From Antedon bifida (Eukaryota; Echinodermata; Crinoidea; Comatulida; Antedonidae), in assembly GCA_963402885.1 (NCBI GenBank), contig OY727093.1:17551036-17615035 (forward strand): a stretch of 64,000 nucleotides of DNA, in the 5' to 3' direction. The notes under the pieces are model-generated. The model made no database searches. It was not told the origin of the DNA and saw only the letters and a list, made by a program, of their open reading frames with translations. Below are positions 10,930 to 24,239 of this stretch, one piece after another (position 1 is the stretch's first letter; every line of letters starts with the position of its first letter). Both the position numbers and the translations under genes were made by a program.

Positions 10930-11290
10930 GCAGGACAAATCTCATTGGACATTTTGGAATCGAGATGGCGGCTATTTGGACACATCCTCAGATTGCAAAC
11001 GGAAGTCCCAGCCAAAAGCAATAAACTATTATTTTGAAAACTGTAAGCAACAAAAATATAGAGGACGACCACGATCCACCACACTACCGGTAACTCTATC
11101 GAACGACCTGATCACCCTTCATAAACAGTCATCAACTGCACTACTAAGATATAAAAACGATTCGGAGAATAGCAGAAAACCGACAGGACTGGCGAAAACA
11201 ATTCGAGATATAAGCAAAGCAGCCGAGGCAGGAAAGTCATCAGACTATCTGGCGGACCGGCAATAAAAGAAAGAAAGAAAAAAGAAGACA
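10930..11290 (+). mobile_element. LINE 3' end, frameshifted
   Basis: One frame gives KQQKYRGRPRSTTLPVTLSN followed by DL. After a frame change it gives DIKTIRRIAENRQDWRKQFE, and after another ISKAAEAGKSSDYLADRQ and a stop (11263-11265). 'RGRPRTT...' followed by 'IA.(D/N)R..W......AAEA' is the usual C-terminal end of a group of animal LINE proteins, downstream of the reverse transcriptase. At least two frameshifts show it is dead. An A/G-rich tail (AAAAGAAAGAAAGAAAAAAG) follows the stop, as expected for the 3' end. Confidence 0.7.
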
Positions 11291-11299
11291 TACAATGCT

Positions 11300-12025
11300 T
11301 TTGCTGCTTTTGGTATTATTATTATACCGAAATAAATAAATAATAAAAAAAGGAAATGTTTTTATTCCACATCTGTTCTAAAGTAAACTTGCAGTAAATT
11401 CATTTGCTGCTAATTCTTTTATCTTGAATCATTTATACGGATTTGTTCTCACATGTATTATGACATTATATTGTGTTTTGACAAATATATAAAACACTGT
11501 ATGGTGTTGATTAGTTTAGTCACATATTCATTTTCAATAATATTAGTGAGCATTATGCCAAAATACTCAAGACTGTTGCCAAAATAGGTAAATTTAGGGT
11601 GCTATGCTTTACCAAAATACGCAAAACATGCCAAAATAAGCATATTGAGGTAGCTATGCTTTGCCAAAATACACAAAATGCCAATATTATACGCAAACCA
11701 TGCAGAAATTCGTCAACTTGAGGGCGTTATGTTTTTCAAAATACGCAAATCTTGCTTGGCCGAGAGAGGACGCCATTCTTTACAAAAATACTTGAATTAA
11801 AAATTGGTCATAGTTTGCAGTGGAACATAAACTCAAGTAGAAAGCAACACACGAACACAATTGAGTGCTTGTGGATGGTGCTTTTTGCACAGGATGGTAT
11901 ATAGCATGCGTGTTTTAAAACAAATTAGCTACCGTCCAGGTAGATTTTTCTGTTCTACAAAAACGGATCAAAACATTTTTTTTTTCAACAGGATTTGCAA
12001 AAGTAGGCCAACTGAATTTGTGAAG
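11300..12025. other. No supportable gene; 'CCAAAATA(C/A)GCAAA' words repeat
   Basis: Between 11560 and 11790 the words 'GCCAAAATA' and 'AATACGCAAA' recur about every 35-45 bases in a degenerate way, with 'GCTATGCTTT' between them. This looks like an old minisatellite. There is no coding signal. Confidence 0.5.
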
Positions 12026-12029
12026 GTAT

Positions 12030-12445
<416 letters not shown>

Positions 12446-12449
12446 TCTT

Positions 12450-14110
12450 CTTTACCTACTTGGACATTGTATAATATCGTCTCCTAATAGTTTTCACATT
12501 TCAACTTTTCTGTCCATACTATTATAATACAGAGATTGTTTTCTAAAAATGAAATTGACACCCACTAGTAGTTAAAACTTATACGTACTTAGACGTATAC
12601 TAGTTTTGAATAATAGAGGGCGGCAATGAATGTAATTTTAACATTTTGTTACACAAACATAAGTACAGTATACACAATTAGATTGTGTCGAATCTGCAAC
12701 ACACGTATTGTATTTCATACTACAATTGTAAATTCTTCTTCTCAATTATTAAAGAAATACACATTTTCGTGTAGAAATTGGATTTTCCAGCTAGTACATT
12801 AGGCATACGATGAGAAACTGGCGAGGTAGGTGGTATATTATTTATTACAAATACATATTGCTTGTTCGTTAATTTGAGCACTACCACTGTCGAGCACAGA
12901 GTGTACATGGAAGTCTCTAATACATGTTTACTAGTTTAAAATTAAAAATATCAATACTACTCAGCATTTTTGTTTCAAACAAGGTATTTGATTGGTTGCA
13001 ATATTATTGTATTCTGATTAATTGTTGTGGACTTTTTGGTTTGTTTTTAAATTATTTCTGTACATTATATTGTATAAAAAAATGTTTTTTTGTTTATGTT
13101 AAACTGACGAATATTAAATTTAAATTGTTTTATCAAACAAACTATTAATTAGTAGCGTAATAACGTCTGTATAACATGTTTAGTGTACTCACCTTTGTAA
13201 TCTTTTGAATGTATGTTTAAAAACATTTACACTAGCAACCAAACCGAGGCAACGCATCCATTAAACCCTATTGGAAACTATAAATATTAATAATTGTGTT
13301 AATACTGTTATCGTTAATACACCACCGTTACCGTAAACATTGTATGATCATTATACTCATTTAATAATCGCTATTTCCACTATTGCGCTTCTTCATATTC
13401 ATCAATATCACTATTACAGTGTCATAATCATTATTTCATAATAATTTGTATTATCTTCATAGTCTTTATCAACTTTCATCATTTCCAAAAATCATGAATT
13501 CCATTTCATCATTCATCTGTGTATTATCCACCATTATAATCATTACCATAACTATCTGTCTTTGTCATTATCTTCGTCACCAACACACCATTATTGCAAT
13601 CAGATTATATATTATTTTTGTACTCACAAACCATAAGTGTAATACTATTACTTCTACTTATCACACTCGAGTTATATATATTTGTATCATCAACCAAATA
13701 AATGACAAGATAATATCATACAAATTAAGCTATTCAAAAACTATTCTAATATAACAGGTTACCTGTTATATATAATATTCGCTTTATCTTCTAGCATCAT
13801 TTTCTATCCATATACCAAAATTTCCCCTCGCATTTACCTAATATTACAAAGCCTATAATTATACTACGTATACCAAAATAATCCTTTAATCGCATTGGAC
13901 TCAAAGGCTGCGTCAGAGATACCGACATTTAGATTTAGCGTGTACGGGGATTGACATTCCTTTTCTATTCCAACTATCTGAAAAAAACGTCAATTTAGGA
14001 AAATATTTCAATGTGTTTATAATAAGAAACTGTACTCTAGTCTAGTAGGACTACTTCGATACAGATTCAAATTCATAACACATAATACAAAGTGCGCCAT
14101 CTATGTCGTT
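12450..14110. other. No supportable gene; degenerate ATC/ATT-rich tract
   Basis: Between about 13280 and 13700 the sequence is a loose mix of ATC, ATT and ACC triplets (for example CATTATAATCATTACCATAA), resembling a decayed trinucleotide microsatellite. The open frame at 13446-13754 comes from this composition. Confidence 0.5.
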
Positions 14111-14117
14111 GGTCCGA

Positions 14118-14281
14118 AGAGATACTTTTATATATATAAACACATTAGGCAATGAACATTAATTCGAAACCGCCCGGTGATATACTGAAATTTAATTAAT
14201 TAATTTGAAACGATAAAGATGAGGAAATCTGTGAGAATGAGAAAAAGTCGCCCCAACCGAGACTCGAACTCGGACCGCCTG
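14118..14281 (-). mobile_element. tRNA-derived SINE, copy B (truncated in the tRNA head)
   Basis: Starts AGATACTTTTATATATATAA, continues ACCGCCCGGTGATATACTG and TGAGGAAATCTGTGAGAATG, then the T-arm half of the tRNA (CCCCAACCGAGACTCGAACT). It stops abruptly at GGACCGCCTG, where unrelated sequence begins. The missing half is the tRNA 5' side, including the anticodon. Confidence 0.8.
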
Positions 14282-14284
14282 TAA

Positions 14285-15780
14285 AATATTCAAATAGCAT
14301 TTCAGTTGTGTATCACCTGTTTGCTTTCGCTTTCCAATGAAGATAACATTTAAAGAGTTGTTTGTATAATTACCAGCTAATGAATTTGGTTTGTATATTA
14401 TTTGTTAATATATGCATTTAATGACGTCAAAGCAGTGTCCTCGTGTAACTAGATGACGTTAATTTGCTTGTGCTGAAATCAAAGCACTTTAATTGTAGGA
14501 ATGAGCAGAGTATATCATACGGCATTGACAATAAACATTTTGCAGAGTACGACCTCTATATCTTATAGAAAATTCAGTTCACGTTTTCGATCGTACAGAA
14601 TAAACGGTTCACAACATTGAAGACCAAGATAAAAAAAACCTCTATAATGATACCTGCTTATTATATCTACATAGCCCTTTGTTTGTCTATCCTAAATCTG
14701 CTCTGTCTATGTTAGCCAGCCTATAATATTCATTTTGTCTCAAGCTTTTGTGGCTATGTCCAACAAACAAACATACAATGGGAATAGTGTAGTACAGTTA
14801 TTCGTTTCATTGTTTACAAAGGCATTAACTAGCAAGGGTACATGCTAGTATATGTTGACGGACACAAGGCCGAACTCCAAAGTCTCGCAAATTGAGCTAG
14901 GCCCTACTACGACAGACTGTTGCTTTCTTTACACTCTCAATAAGGGTAATTTAAAATTACAAAACAATGAATGAATGCCATCAACGGTCTATTATGATTC
15001 TAAAGCCAATAAAACCCTTCACCATTTACCTCTATTGCCTCTAAATAATCGCATTTTGTCAACTAAAATGTGATTTTATAACTATGAAGTACATTTTTAT
15101 GTTGTAGCTGTTTGTTAATTACCTTAAATCATATAATATCTGACAGAGAACACGAATCAATATATTATTACAGTGATAATAGGAGTGTACTATTTTATGA
15201 AATGACTGAGCATGACACTACCAGAGGGCACTAAGTATTTTATGCACTATTGTGTTTATTTTACTATTTTAATTGATGTTTATAATCTTGATCTTATGAC
15301 TATATTTAATTTTTCATTAAAGCGATCTAATCAATATTTTACAATCAAGACACTGAAAAACCAGGTCAACATGTCACATTTTTTTGAAATATGACGTCAT
15401 AAAAATTACCCCAAGGCAATGTTTAGTTCTAGACCGTTAGTAATTGTTTTATTTATCGGTAGTAGTAGTCATGGGTTTGTTGCGTTGGCGGATAATTTGT
15501 TTGTCAATTGATTTGCTATGGAAACAAAATAAATGCTTTTATTTCTTCAACTAATTCGAGAGAAAAATATTCCAACAATCTCTGTACGTCAAGCCTTAAA
15601 ATAAGTAATTAACAGTAATTTTTAATGACTATTGTTATTGGGCAAACTGATTTTTCTTTAGTTTAAATAAGTTATTTTTTGTTTGTTATTTGTTTTCAAC
15701 AATGTATACTATAAAATAATAGGCCTAAACATTATTAAGCATTCCTACTAATAATATAGAAAAAAATATATAAACACGAT
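14285..15780. other. No supportable gene
   Basis: AT-rich sequence with only a chance frame at 15212-15394. Confidence 0.5.
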
Positions 15781-15829
15781 GTCACACAACAGTCACGGAG
15801 ATCCCGCTTCGTGAATAATACTGAAACAA

Positions 15830-16050
15830 GGACATATACATGGCTGCACTGTCGCGTGCTCAAATTTGAGTTAGTGTTTACCGACCAACCAACAAACCGA
15901 CCGACATAGTGAGTTGTATAATCGCGTTGCACGCGACTAAAAATACAGAAAAGATGAGGGCGTTTCGATTTGATCTCTGGCGCGTACAATTGAGAGACTA
16001 GTGCTGTTCCACCGTTACACGCCGAGATTGTTAAAGATTCGGTATCCAAT
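15830..16050. repeat. Dispersed repeat: ACCG/ACCA run inside GTCGCGTG...CACGCGAC, plus SINE-tail homology
   Basis: GTCGCGTG (15851-15858) and its reverse complement CACGCGAC (15930-15937) enclose TCAAATTTGAGTTAGTGTTT followed by an ACCGACCAACC-type run. A closely similar unit is at 61971-62060. The sequence after it (15945-16040, ending GTGCTGTTCCACCGTTAC) is the reverse complement of the tail of SINE copy D at 30455-30545. The repeat is therefore nested in, or part of, that element family. The minus-strand frame 15735-16148 is a by-product. Confidence 0.75.
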
Positions 16051-16217
16051 CGGGTTTGAACAATACTACCGTAATGCCGAGAAGAGGTCTTATCTATAAA
16101 AAGCCACTTTTGAGTAATTGACCAAAACGTGTTTTTGATTTTCAGCACAAAAGCTCATGTAGTATTTGATTTTTAAAATGAATATATATTTCAAAGGTAC
16201 ATTATAGAAAAATATTT

Positions 16218-16256
16218 TTTTTCTTTTTTTTTGGTGGGGGAGGGGGGGGGGGGAGG
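16218..16256 (+). repeat. Homopolymer T then G-rich run
   Basis: A T-run is followed by GGTGGGGGAGG and then about ten to twelve G in a row. Such a run could form a G-quadruplex and is also prone to sequencing error. No gene is attached to it. Confidence 0.8.
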
Positions 16257-16259
16257 TAA

Positions 16260-17400
16260 ATTTGCAGATAAAGTCTTTTTCAAATTATTTGTACTTAAAA
16301 ATTGCGGGAAATATTTCGAAAACAGGGCATTTTTGCAGTTATTTGTTTGATTTTGGATCAAAATTTACCAAAACATTTAGGAACTTTAGTTGAAATGTAA
16401 TGTAGATCAGGTAATTTGTAAAAAAATTAGAAAATATGAAAAAGCTTTTCTCCTAAGAGCAATAATCTGCCTCATTATATATTCATCATACTGTTATCTG
16501 ATTGGTAAATTGCTGTAGTTGAGGCCTTTTGTCAAATTATTTCTATAGGTGTTTGTAGATAAGCCCCAATAATCTATATATAAATTATGGTTAATTCTGA
16601 CATAGGCGAGCACAATGCAAAAACTTCGGTACAAATCTCCGCCTTGGATACCTACCTTATATATCTCAGATGTACCGCGAAACGTAGATTTGATAACATT
16701 AGTGTTCAGTTCGACGCTATTTTTCCATATTTCTGTCTTAGGAAGATATTATAAAGAGTTTTTTAACAACATTTATGATTTCAACAGTAGATTTTCTACT
16801 CAATTTCAATTCTTCGCGGTCAAGTAATTTCCGGGTTTACGATAAGTTCACCTTGCAGCAACATGGTTTCAACTATTTTCTATCTTTTATACACAAGGGA
16901 GCAGTTAAAATAATAGATTTGACCCTAAAGGTGACTGGAAACAGGCACTTTCCATCAATACAGTGTCCCTTTAAAAGACGGAAGAAAAAAACAGATAGTA
17001 GGACTGGAGCTTAAGTTGGCCATTAGTCATAGTCATTTTAGTTTTTTGTTTATTTTAGGAACGGACCGCGCGTGTGAAAGGTACAGTAGTTAAAAAATAA
17101 AAATTATACTGCAAATTAATAAAGATCAAATTAAATATACGCCATAAAGAATCGGAATATATTGTTCAAAGGGAGATTTGATGATAAGACATTAATCGAG
17201 CGAAATCCCGATAGCTGAGTTTTATTAAGTAAGCTGGCAGGAATAACTGTAGGCTATCTGTGTCCCGTTAGGACCGAGATGTCTGCCCATGTTGCAAGCC
17301 GTAATGTTTTCTTTCTTGGGCCGAAACGGCCCACTCTGTCACGGCAGTTAGTTTCAAAAGATGTTTAAATTAAATAATGTATTAATACTTATTAGGATGA
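16260..17400. other. No supportable gene
   Basis: Short frames at 16615-16827 and 16775-17014 overlap each other and carry no motif. Confidence 0.45.
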
Positions 17401-17404
17401 TATT

Positions 17405-17735
17405 TATTTGAATAAACGCCTCTCCAATAAAACATCACTTTGAATAATAATCCCCCACCCCCCCAACCCAACTATCTAATAAACGTCCATCCCATCCACA
17501 TTTACAATAACACAATTATACTATTTGTATAGTAGAATTCATCGCACTGTTATCTACAATTTACCAAGCATTTGTTATTCTTTTTTACCACTTTTCATAT
17601 CTATTAAAGAGGATTTCATTTGATTATAAATGTTACCATATTATTAAAACTAAAAAATTTAACATATATCCCTCGAATAAGCACCTCCCTCAAATGAACT
17701 CCACCTCCCCACCTCCGCCCTATAAGACCAAACAA
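17405..17735. repeat. Decayed C-rich minisatellite (AATAA(A/G)C(G/A)CC...)
   Basis: Words such as AATAAACGCCTCTCC, AATAATCCCCCACCCCCCC, TAATAAACGTCCATCCC and GAATAAGCACCTCCCTC recur with spacers. All have the form 'AATAA-C-CC', which suggests the remains of a single tandem unit. Confidence 0.5.
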
Positions 17736-18044
17736 TAAAGACTATACTTTAAAATGTTATTAATCATCTAAGACACTGTGAAACAGAATAGTTTAGTTTT
17801 ACGAATGTCAAGCATTTTCAATAATGGTAACCGACAGAAAACGTACAAGAAGAACATGATCATTCCGAGAACCATCGTCTACACTTCCTACAGTAATAAT
17901 AATTATTATTATAAATTTCATATTTATAGACATATTTTAGGATAACTGGTCAATTCAATGATAGAGTATACCCCTAAGAGTCAAATAAGACAACAATCTC
18001 AATTTTGAAAAAAATGTAGTTAAGCCCTTTTCTCAAAATATGGC

Positions 18045-18184
18045 AAAATACCATGAAAGCCCCAGTGGTCTAATGGTTAGGACATATCAAGCAGAAGTTT
18101 CTGGGTTCGAATCTCAGTTGGAGCGGCTTTTTCGCATTCCCACAGATTTCTTTATCTTTATCGTTTCAAATTAATTAATTTCAG
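18045..18184 (+). mobile_element. tRNA-derived SINE, copy C (anticodon arm deleted)
   Basis: GCCCCAGTGGTCTAATGGTT starts the tRNA head, but the sequence then reads AGGACATATCAAGCAG, lacking about six bases of the 5' anticodon stem compared with copy A. The B box is GGGTTCGAATCTC. The 3' part (TTCCCACAGATTTCTTTATC, then ATTAATTAATTTCAG) matches the other copies in reverse orientation. It cannot make a normal tRNA. Confidence 0.8.
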
Positions 18185-18189
18185 TAATT

Positions 18190-20285
18190 CATTTTCTCTG
18201 CCTGATGTGTTAGGCATCATATTTTTATCTAAAGAAAATTTTTTGAAGACATATACACAATGACGTTGTGACGTTAGAGTGCATAGTGATCCAATATTGA
18301 CTACTCGTACTGACATGATAAACATTGTGGATGAGAAACGAGAAGCCAATGTTCTTTCGGTAAAATAGTATCCCCGATGTTGGTTCATTCATCAAGCTTA
18401 TTCCTTAACAATAGCAAGTCGATTGCCAATGGTGTTAGCTGTGTATTCGAGACGGTGACGGATTTACAACAAACGTCGGAAGTTCATTGAATGTTGCTAC
18501 ATGTTCAACAAAACGATCGATACACCAACCTTGAATTCGATTGTATCACTCTTCGAAACTAAACCTGCCTCGAGAAAATTAGTGGAAAAGAGAGTGTGCG
18601 GTTGTGTAAATGAGTAGTAGTCTAATTATGTCACATTAATTTTTTCAGTCATTTTATTCGCCTCATTTGCGATTGTGGAATTGTACAAGCAGTGGTCTGT
18701 GCAGATGTTGCAATCGGGGGGTAATTTAAGGTCATGGTGACGTACTTATTACGTAATCAGTATTCTTAAAGTATTTCCACCTAAAAGAGTAAATTAATAC
18801 CCTAGATTTAGATGATGCTATTTTAGTTTTCATCTAGTGATTACTCTGACACATATCACTTACAAAACACATAATGACATACACATTGGAAAGTTTAGGG
18901 TTACTTCATTTATTAGGCCTATTTATGAGCTTTTGTTCAAGTTAAAACAGATAAAATAAAATTTCAAGAAATGAAATAAAATGTGTTAATATAAGGCGGT
19001 CCAAGTTTAAGGACGGATTACGCTTTGTGGATATGGTTTGGTACTTTATATGTTGCTAAAAGGCCCGGGCATACGAAGCATTTCCACGCGAACCGACAAG
19101 CATCTGCAAGCGTCAAATAAAACTGCATTTTTATGACGCGACGAAAGATTCAGATTAAATCGAAAGAGTGGATGATCAAGGAGTCGAGTCTTTTAAATGC
19201 GCGTGTGAATGGTCTAGTTGCTGCATGGACTCGCTTTAACCAGAACTTGTGGAAGTATCAGGCCGTGTGAGGAACGCGGTAAAGTCAAACCGTATACTCA
19301 TACTAAATTTAGTTATAAATAGGTATGTCCCTGTTTTTTTCTAAATCTCAGCAAAGAATCTATGGAGTAAAATTAATAATATAAAATATGTGCGAAAATT
19401 TGATGTTAATTCCAATATTTCCCTTATATTGTTAATCTTCTTTTTCATTTTCTAATGACTAAATCAAGTTAAATAATATTTTAGTTCCAATTAATTTATT
19501 TAATATTTCTGTTTCAATACAAAATTTATTTATAGTTAAAAACTTTACCTAAACTTTGCTTCGTCACTTGTGTAATCGATTAATGTAAATATTTCTTATT
19601 ACTTTGTTCTGTAGAATAAAAATTGAATTGGATTTTCATAATATTGTTTAAATCTACACTTTTAGTTTTCCCCTGGTAAAACGACTAATACTTACACGAA
19701 ACTGTGATTTAACTAAGACGATGAATTAAGAACGTTTTTACGTCTGTTATAGACTTTGTGTTATTTTGTAATAAAAAAAGAAATCTATTATTAAATGCTT
19801 TGACCGGGAGTTTAAGGTGCACACGTGACATCTAATTCAGTATCTGTAGATTAAAGTATTTATAAGATCCTCCACAATGCTCTTTCCGATATATCCCGAA
19901 ATTGGTCTCATGTGATTTAATCAAAATAATAACGGAAATATTCAATGAATAGTAATTTTACCGTTTACTATTAGAATAGTGATGGAGATCCCGTGTTGTT
20001 TGTTTGCCGGCACGTATTGTGCTGTAAGTGGTACAACAACCGACCATACACAATGTCACTGACATTCAGCCGATTATCGTTACACAGTTACAGTATATAC
20101 AGTTTAACATTATTCATAATGTGACGCACATGTATCTCTGTATCATGAAACTTGCCTATAAAATAGTTATATATTTTCAAATACAGTATCGAGAACCGGT
20201 CATTTTAGTCAGAACATATCCGTGATTTATTTTTTTGTACAGTTATACGTAACATATCTAAGTCTATTAGAACTATTATTACTTA
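18190..20285. other. No supportable gene
   Basis: AT-rich with a more GC-rich patch at 19060-19285 (begins AGGCCCGGGCATACGAAGC) that has no open frame. Nothing recognisable. Confidence 0.5.
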
Positions 20286-20289
20286 TAAT

Positions 20290-20405
20290 AGTTCCTGATT
20301 ACGCAACGCAAGGACGTAGGCGCAACGCAAGCAAATTAATCACAAGCGACAGTTGACGTGATTTGTCAAATCGTGCGTCGCTCTTACGTCTTTACGTTAC
20401 GTTAA
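20290..20405. repeat. ACGCAACGC repeat, related to 57590-57692 in opposite orientation
   Basis: ACGCAACGCAAGGACGTAGG then CGCAACGCAAGC is the reverse complement of the TGCGTTGCGTCTACGTCCTT block near 57640. Both neighbourhoods also hold the 'CAAGCGACA'/'TGTCGCTTG' word. Likely copies of one old element. Confidence 0.6.
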
Positions 20406-20409
20406 CCAA

Positions 20410-21775
20410 TTTGTACTTATTACACATTGTATTTTGGCTGCAGTAACCAGACCGAGCTTACCAAAAGTATGTGTATGTATCCCGAGAATTAATACTGAAT
20501 AGATTACCGGTAATACAATCCACCTATAAAATATTAGTCATTGGGTTAAAGAAAATTAAGCGGCTACATAATTGTTCGGCAAGAAAGTTTAGACGGAAGT
20601 ATACGACTAAGATTATTCTTACGTATCGATTTACAACACACTAAAACGGTATATTTTGTAATACAATAAAAATGCAAAACATTTACAGTAAGAGCGCTAT
20701 TATTAGTTTAGATAGGCCTACATAATAATTAAGATTATAAAACGGAGGTACGCAATTTGGTTCCGGCCACAAGAGATATCAAATAAGGATTTAGTAAGAA
20801 ACATTAGTGATTTATGGTAACGGAAATACACGTGGATGTCTTAAAGCTCAGGTACATGCATGAATAAATATCTGGTTAATTGTACATAAATTAAATATTT
20901 GTAACAGAAATCAAGACGAAAAAACATGAATTCCCCTTAAAATGGTCAAATGTAAAATTTGGAAAAATTCTGCTATAGTAGTTTAACCTAGTGTAATAAC
21001 ATGTCTGCTCCCTAGAAGGTGAAAAAAGACGGTGGATATACGGTTGATAATTGTTGCTATAGAAAGAAAATACAACTATGAAGTTGAATAAAAATACCAG
21101 AAACGTAAAATTCAAGTTATATTATCTATATTTAGTCATCTAACATTTTTTACCACACCGTTTACTTTTCATAGTTTTTTAAAAATGCCTCTCTATTTAC
21201 AACATTTGTGTACAAAAGAATAGAGATTTTCCTACTAGTACTTATTTTCAACAAGCTCGTGTAACACAAATAAAATTCCAAAATGTATGTAACATAGGGG
21301 AAACTATAGATCGATAATTATTGGAATGTATGATCAATAGAAATTTTTCTGGCCTTTAAAACCAATTTACAAAGACGGGCGTTGTGTGTAAATGGTCATA
21401 AGTAATAATATAAATTCTATATTTTGATTACCGTTACCGCTCATCTGTGTAAATTGACCGTTACACGTTATTGTTGCGAAATTAGCGGCTTGAGAACTAA
21501 AAATGAACTTGTAGCAAGAAGATAGGCTACTTTGTCTATGTATATATTCTTTGAATTTATGTGAGTTCGCGTCCTTTTATTGCCAACACTATATTTACAT
21601 AATGAATACATGGTGGTAAATACAATGGGAAAATAGCAGATTAGTGTGATGATAGACACAGCCGTGACATAAGAAACATTCAAAACATTATATAATAATA
21701 TATTATGTTTGCATATTTAGACATTAGGTAATGTATTTCATTAGCTTTAATTAGTGGTTTAAACAGTTCTTTAAG
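20410..21775. other. No supportable gene
   Basis: AT-rich spacer; minus-strand frames at 20891-21115 and 21468-21683 lack motifs. Confidence 0.5.
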
Positions 21776-21779
21776 CATG

Positions 21780-22160
21780 CTTTAATAATCTTTTAAGTAG
21801 TAGGTAGTAGTAGTAGGTAAATAATACTTTAAATAAGTAGTGCATTAGGTAGTGTTTTAAAGTAAAGTTCGGGGTAGTTCTTTAACTGACAAATTGTCAA
21901 TTGTTTTTCAATTGTGCTTGCTCTAAATAGCAATTTAAGTAGTGCTTAAAGTATTGATTTAAGCAGCCCTTTAAGTAGTACTGTAAGTCAGTGTATTTTT
22001 TTAAGTAGTGATATAGTGCCAACTAATCATTTGAGTAGTGCTTCTGCAAGTTGTTATGTAACTAGTAATATAAAGTGCTGTAGGACTAAGTTAAGAGGTT
22101 TGAATCAGTTGTGCGCTAAGTAGTGTTTTTTAAAGTACTACTTAAAAGTAGTGATTTCAA
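21780..22160. repeat. Degenerate tandem repeat built on TTTAAGTAGTGCTT
   Basis: The core 'AAGTAGTG(C/A)TTTAA' or a close variant appears more than ten times at uneven spacing of about 25-40 bases. The copies are too diverged for an exact period. Confidence 0.75.
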
Positions 22161-22184
22161 TAATGCTCTTGTAGGAAGGTGGTC

Positions 22185-22326
22185 AAAAAAATAAAATGGT
22201 TATAAAAAACGGTTTTGGTTGAATTTAACCGTTTAATTTTATGATTTAAATAAATGGCCTATTCAAAGTCTGATTTTATCAATCTTCATTTTGTCTTCAT
22301 CATGTTTTTGGGGACAATACATTTCG
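22185..22326 (-). mobile_element. Fragment of the AAAGATGTATTGTCC inverted-repeat element
   Basis: Read on the minus strand it begins GTATTGTCCCCAAAAACATG. It then gives TTTGAATAGGCCATTTATTT and CGGTTAAATTCAACCAAAAC, in the same order as 7441-7560. Only the left half of the element remains. Confidence 0.7.
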
Positions 22327-22329
22327 CAG

Positions 22330-23815
22330 AAGTGAATTGGTGTGTCAAAGCTGGAGAAAGAGAATAACATGTTTAATAACAGTACCGACCAATGTATTTT
22401 ACAAGAAAAATGAAAAGTGGTTACAAGTACATCTAAAAATAACGACATCTTACTTCATCGTTATTATTGAAAATAATATGCCTAAGAGATCGATAGAGCG
22501 GAACATGTCTAAATTAGAAGAAAATTAAGAACAAGTTACCAAAATTGAACAAAAATGGAGTGATTTGAGAGTTTGATGTTTGATGATACGGTGAAGTACT
22601 TATACAAAATGGATTTCAATCAGGTAGATTCATAAAGCCAAGACGCCATACTTAAAGATACCCTGCCTTGTCTCATCTGGCGGTTGATTAGATCGTGAAA
22701 CTATTATATTCCCAAGACTCATTCCGGATTCGTCTCATTGCTTTCTTATACAATTACGCACCACACGAAATCTCTAAACACACTTATATTATTTGCCGAT
22801 GTGTAATATTTTGTACGACTTATGCATGACCTTAAAGTGGCATGAGAACAATCAGCGAACACCAGGACGTCCATTACAAACAGGTTAGAGTCATCTCCCA
22901 TGGTTATAATGAAGCTATCAACATAAAAACAATTTCTGATATCTTCCACTAATTTCAGAATAAAAGATCAGCCGATTATCGGCATTGTATTGTCTAAATT
23001 TACAGTATAGACACATTCCGTAAAACAGGATATCATGTGTTTTGTATGTGGCGCGTGTATCATAGACCCTAACCTAACGCTAACCTTCAATACAGGCAAC
23101 ACATGTTGTTTTAGTACTGATAATCGGGTGAAAGTCACCACCCCTTTCCATCTATAATTCGGGAATCGTGTACATGATTTTAGAAAATGTGACGTGTGGG
23201 TATGTGGATATTGGCATTGTTGCATATTGTTTAGCAACAAAAACAAGCTCAAATTACAAACAAAATAATATAAACAGACATTTCAAATTAGATCTACGTA
23301 AAAAAATAAACAATAGAGAAATAAAAAGTCAACTTGCTTGATGATGAAATGGAAAACGTACATTAGTCAATCAAGCATTACAACAACTTACCACGAAAAA
23401 GTATTATATAAATTAAATATTATTAGTCAGATGTTTACCAGACTCTGGCGTAATTGTATTTTGAGATTAATCTTCTGGGGGTGGGGCTTGGGGGAGGATG
23501 GGGTGGAATCAAGGCCACGACCTCAAGATCATACATCTAGACATAGAAATTCACTTTGAGTCCCATTACTCGCAATACTTGACTTGGAATCAATTTGATC
23601 CAGAAGAAGATACAAACAAATAAATAATTCAAAATGATTACGGTATAATGTTTGGGGTTTTTGACAAGTTTTCTGGAGAGGCCACATAGCCGTTATATTA
23701 AGGCTAGTGTATAATAAACAAAATTATAAAGACAATTATATACGCAAGATACTATGCACAAACAAGGTTATTAATTGTAGTCTTTAGGGGTTGAGTTATT
23801 CTGTCATGAGAACAA
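22330..23815. other. No supportable gene
   Basis: AT-rich spacer with a G-rich patch at 23477-23510. Minus-strand frames at 22746-22949 and 22968-23252 show no motif. Confidence 0.5.
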
Positions 23816-23821
23816 AATAAT

Positions 23822-24130
23822 GCAACCTTCAAAATAAAACTTAAAGAATATTTTAATAATGAACAGCTTGAAATCTCAGTTTAATTAAGTTATTTAATAA
23901 TATTGTTTTTTTATGTTATCTTGTTTTATATGTATTTTATTGTTTTTCCATTTTTACTGCGTCCAACTTAATCATATATTGTACTAGGCCCAACCACTCA
24001 CTTTTTCAGTTTATACGGATTGGACCCCATTGGAAATAAGTTTACTTTTTATTTGTCGACTTAATGGGTTACCCTGGTATTCTTTTTTAGTATGTACATT
24101 GTATATTTTAACTATTTTATGAACTATTAT
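23822..24130 (+). mobile_element. LINE 3' end (last codons and 3' UTR)
   Basis: A frame giving FKIKLKEYFNNEQLEISV and a stop resembles the 'FK.KLK.YL' end of CR1/L2-type ORF2. It is followed by a 3' UTR-like stretch with GGACCCCATTGGAAATAAG and TAATGGGTTACCCTGG, a wording common in CR1/L2-type 3' UTRs. Only the tail is present, as expected for 5'-truncated LINE insertions. Confidence 0.55.
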
Positions 24131-24159
24131 GAATATCGAATATAATCAATCAACAAATC

Positions 24160-24232
24160 TTAGCATCTGAAAGGATTTGAACCCAGGACCTTGGAATTAG
24201 TAGCCGAGTACCTAAACCACAAATCATCATCA
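24160..24232 (-). mobile_element. tRNA-like SINE head, second family
   Basis: On the minus strand GTGGTTTAGGTACTCGGC is A-box-like and GGTTCAAATCC is a good B box (GTTCAAATC), about 35 bases apart as in tRNAs. The acceptor stem does not close and the anticodon loop is too long, so it is a SINE head or tRNA pseudogene. Confidence 0.5.
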
Positions 24233-24239
24233 TGTATGA

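Noticed and set aside
15735-16148. 137-codon minus-strand frame
   Set aside because: It lies across the ACCG repeat and SINE-tail sequence and changes with the repeat; no domain is visible.
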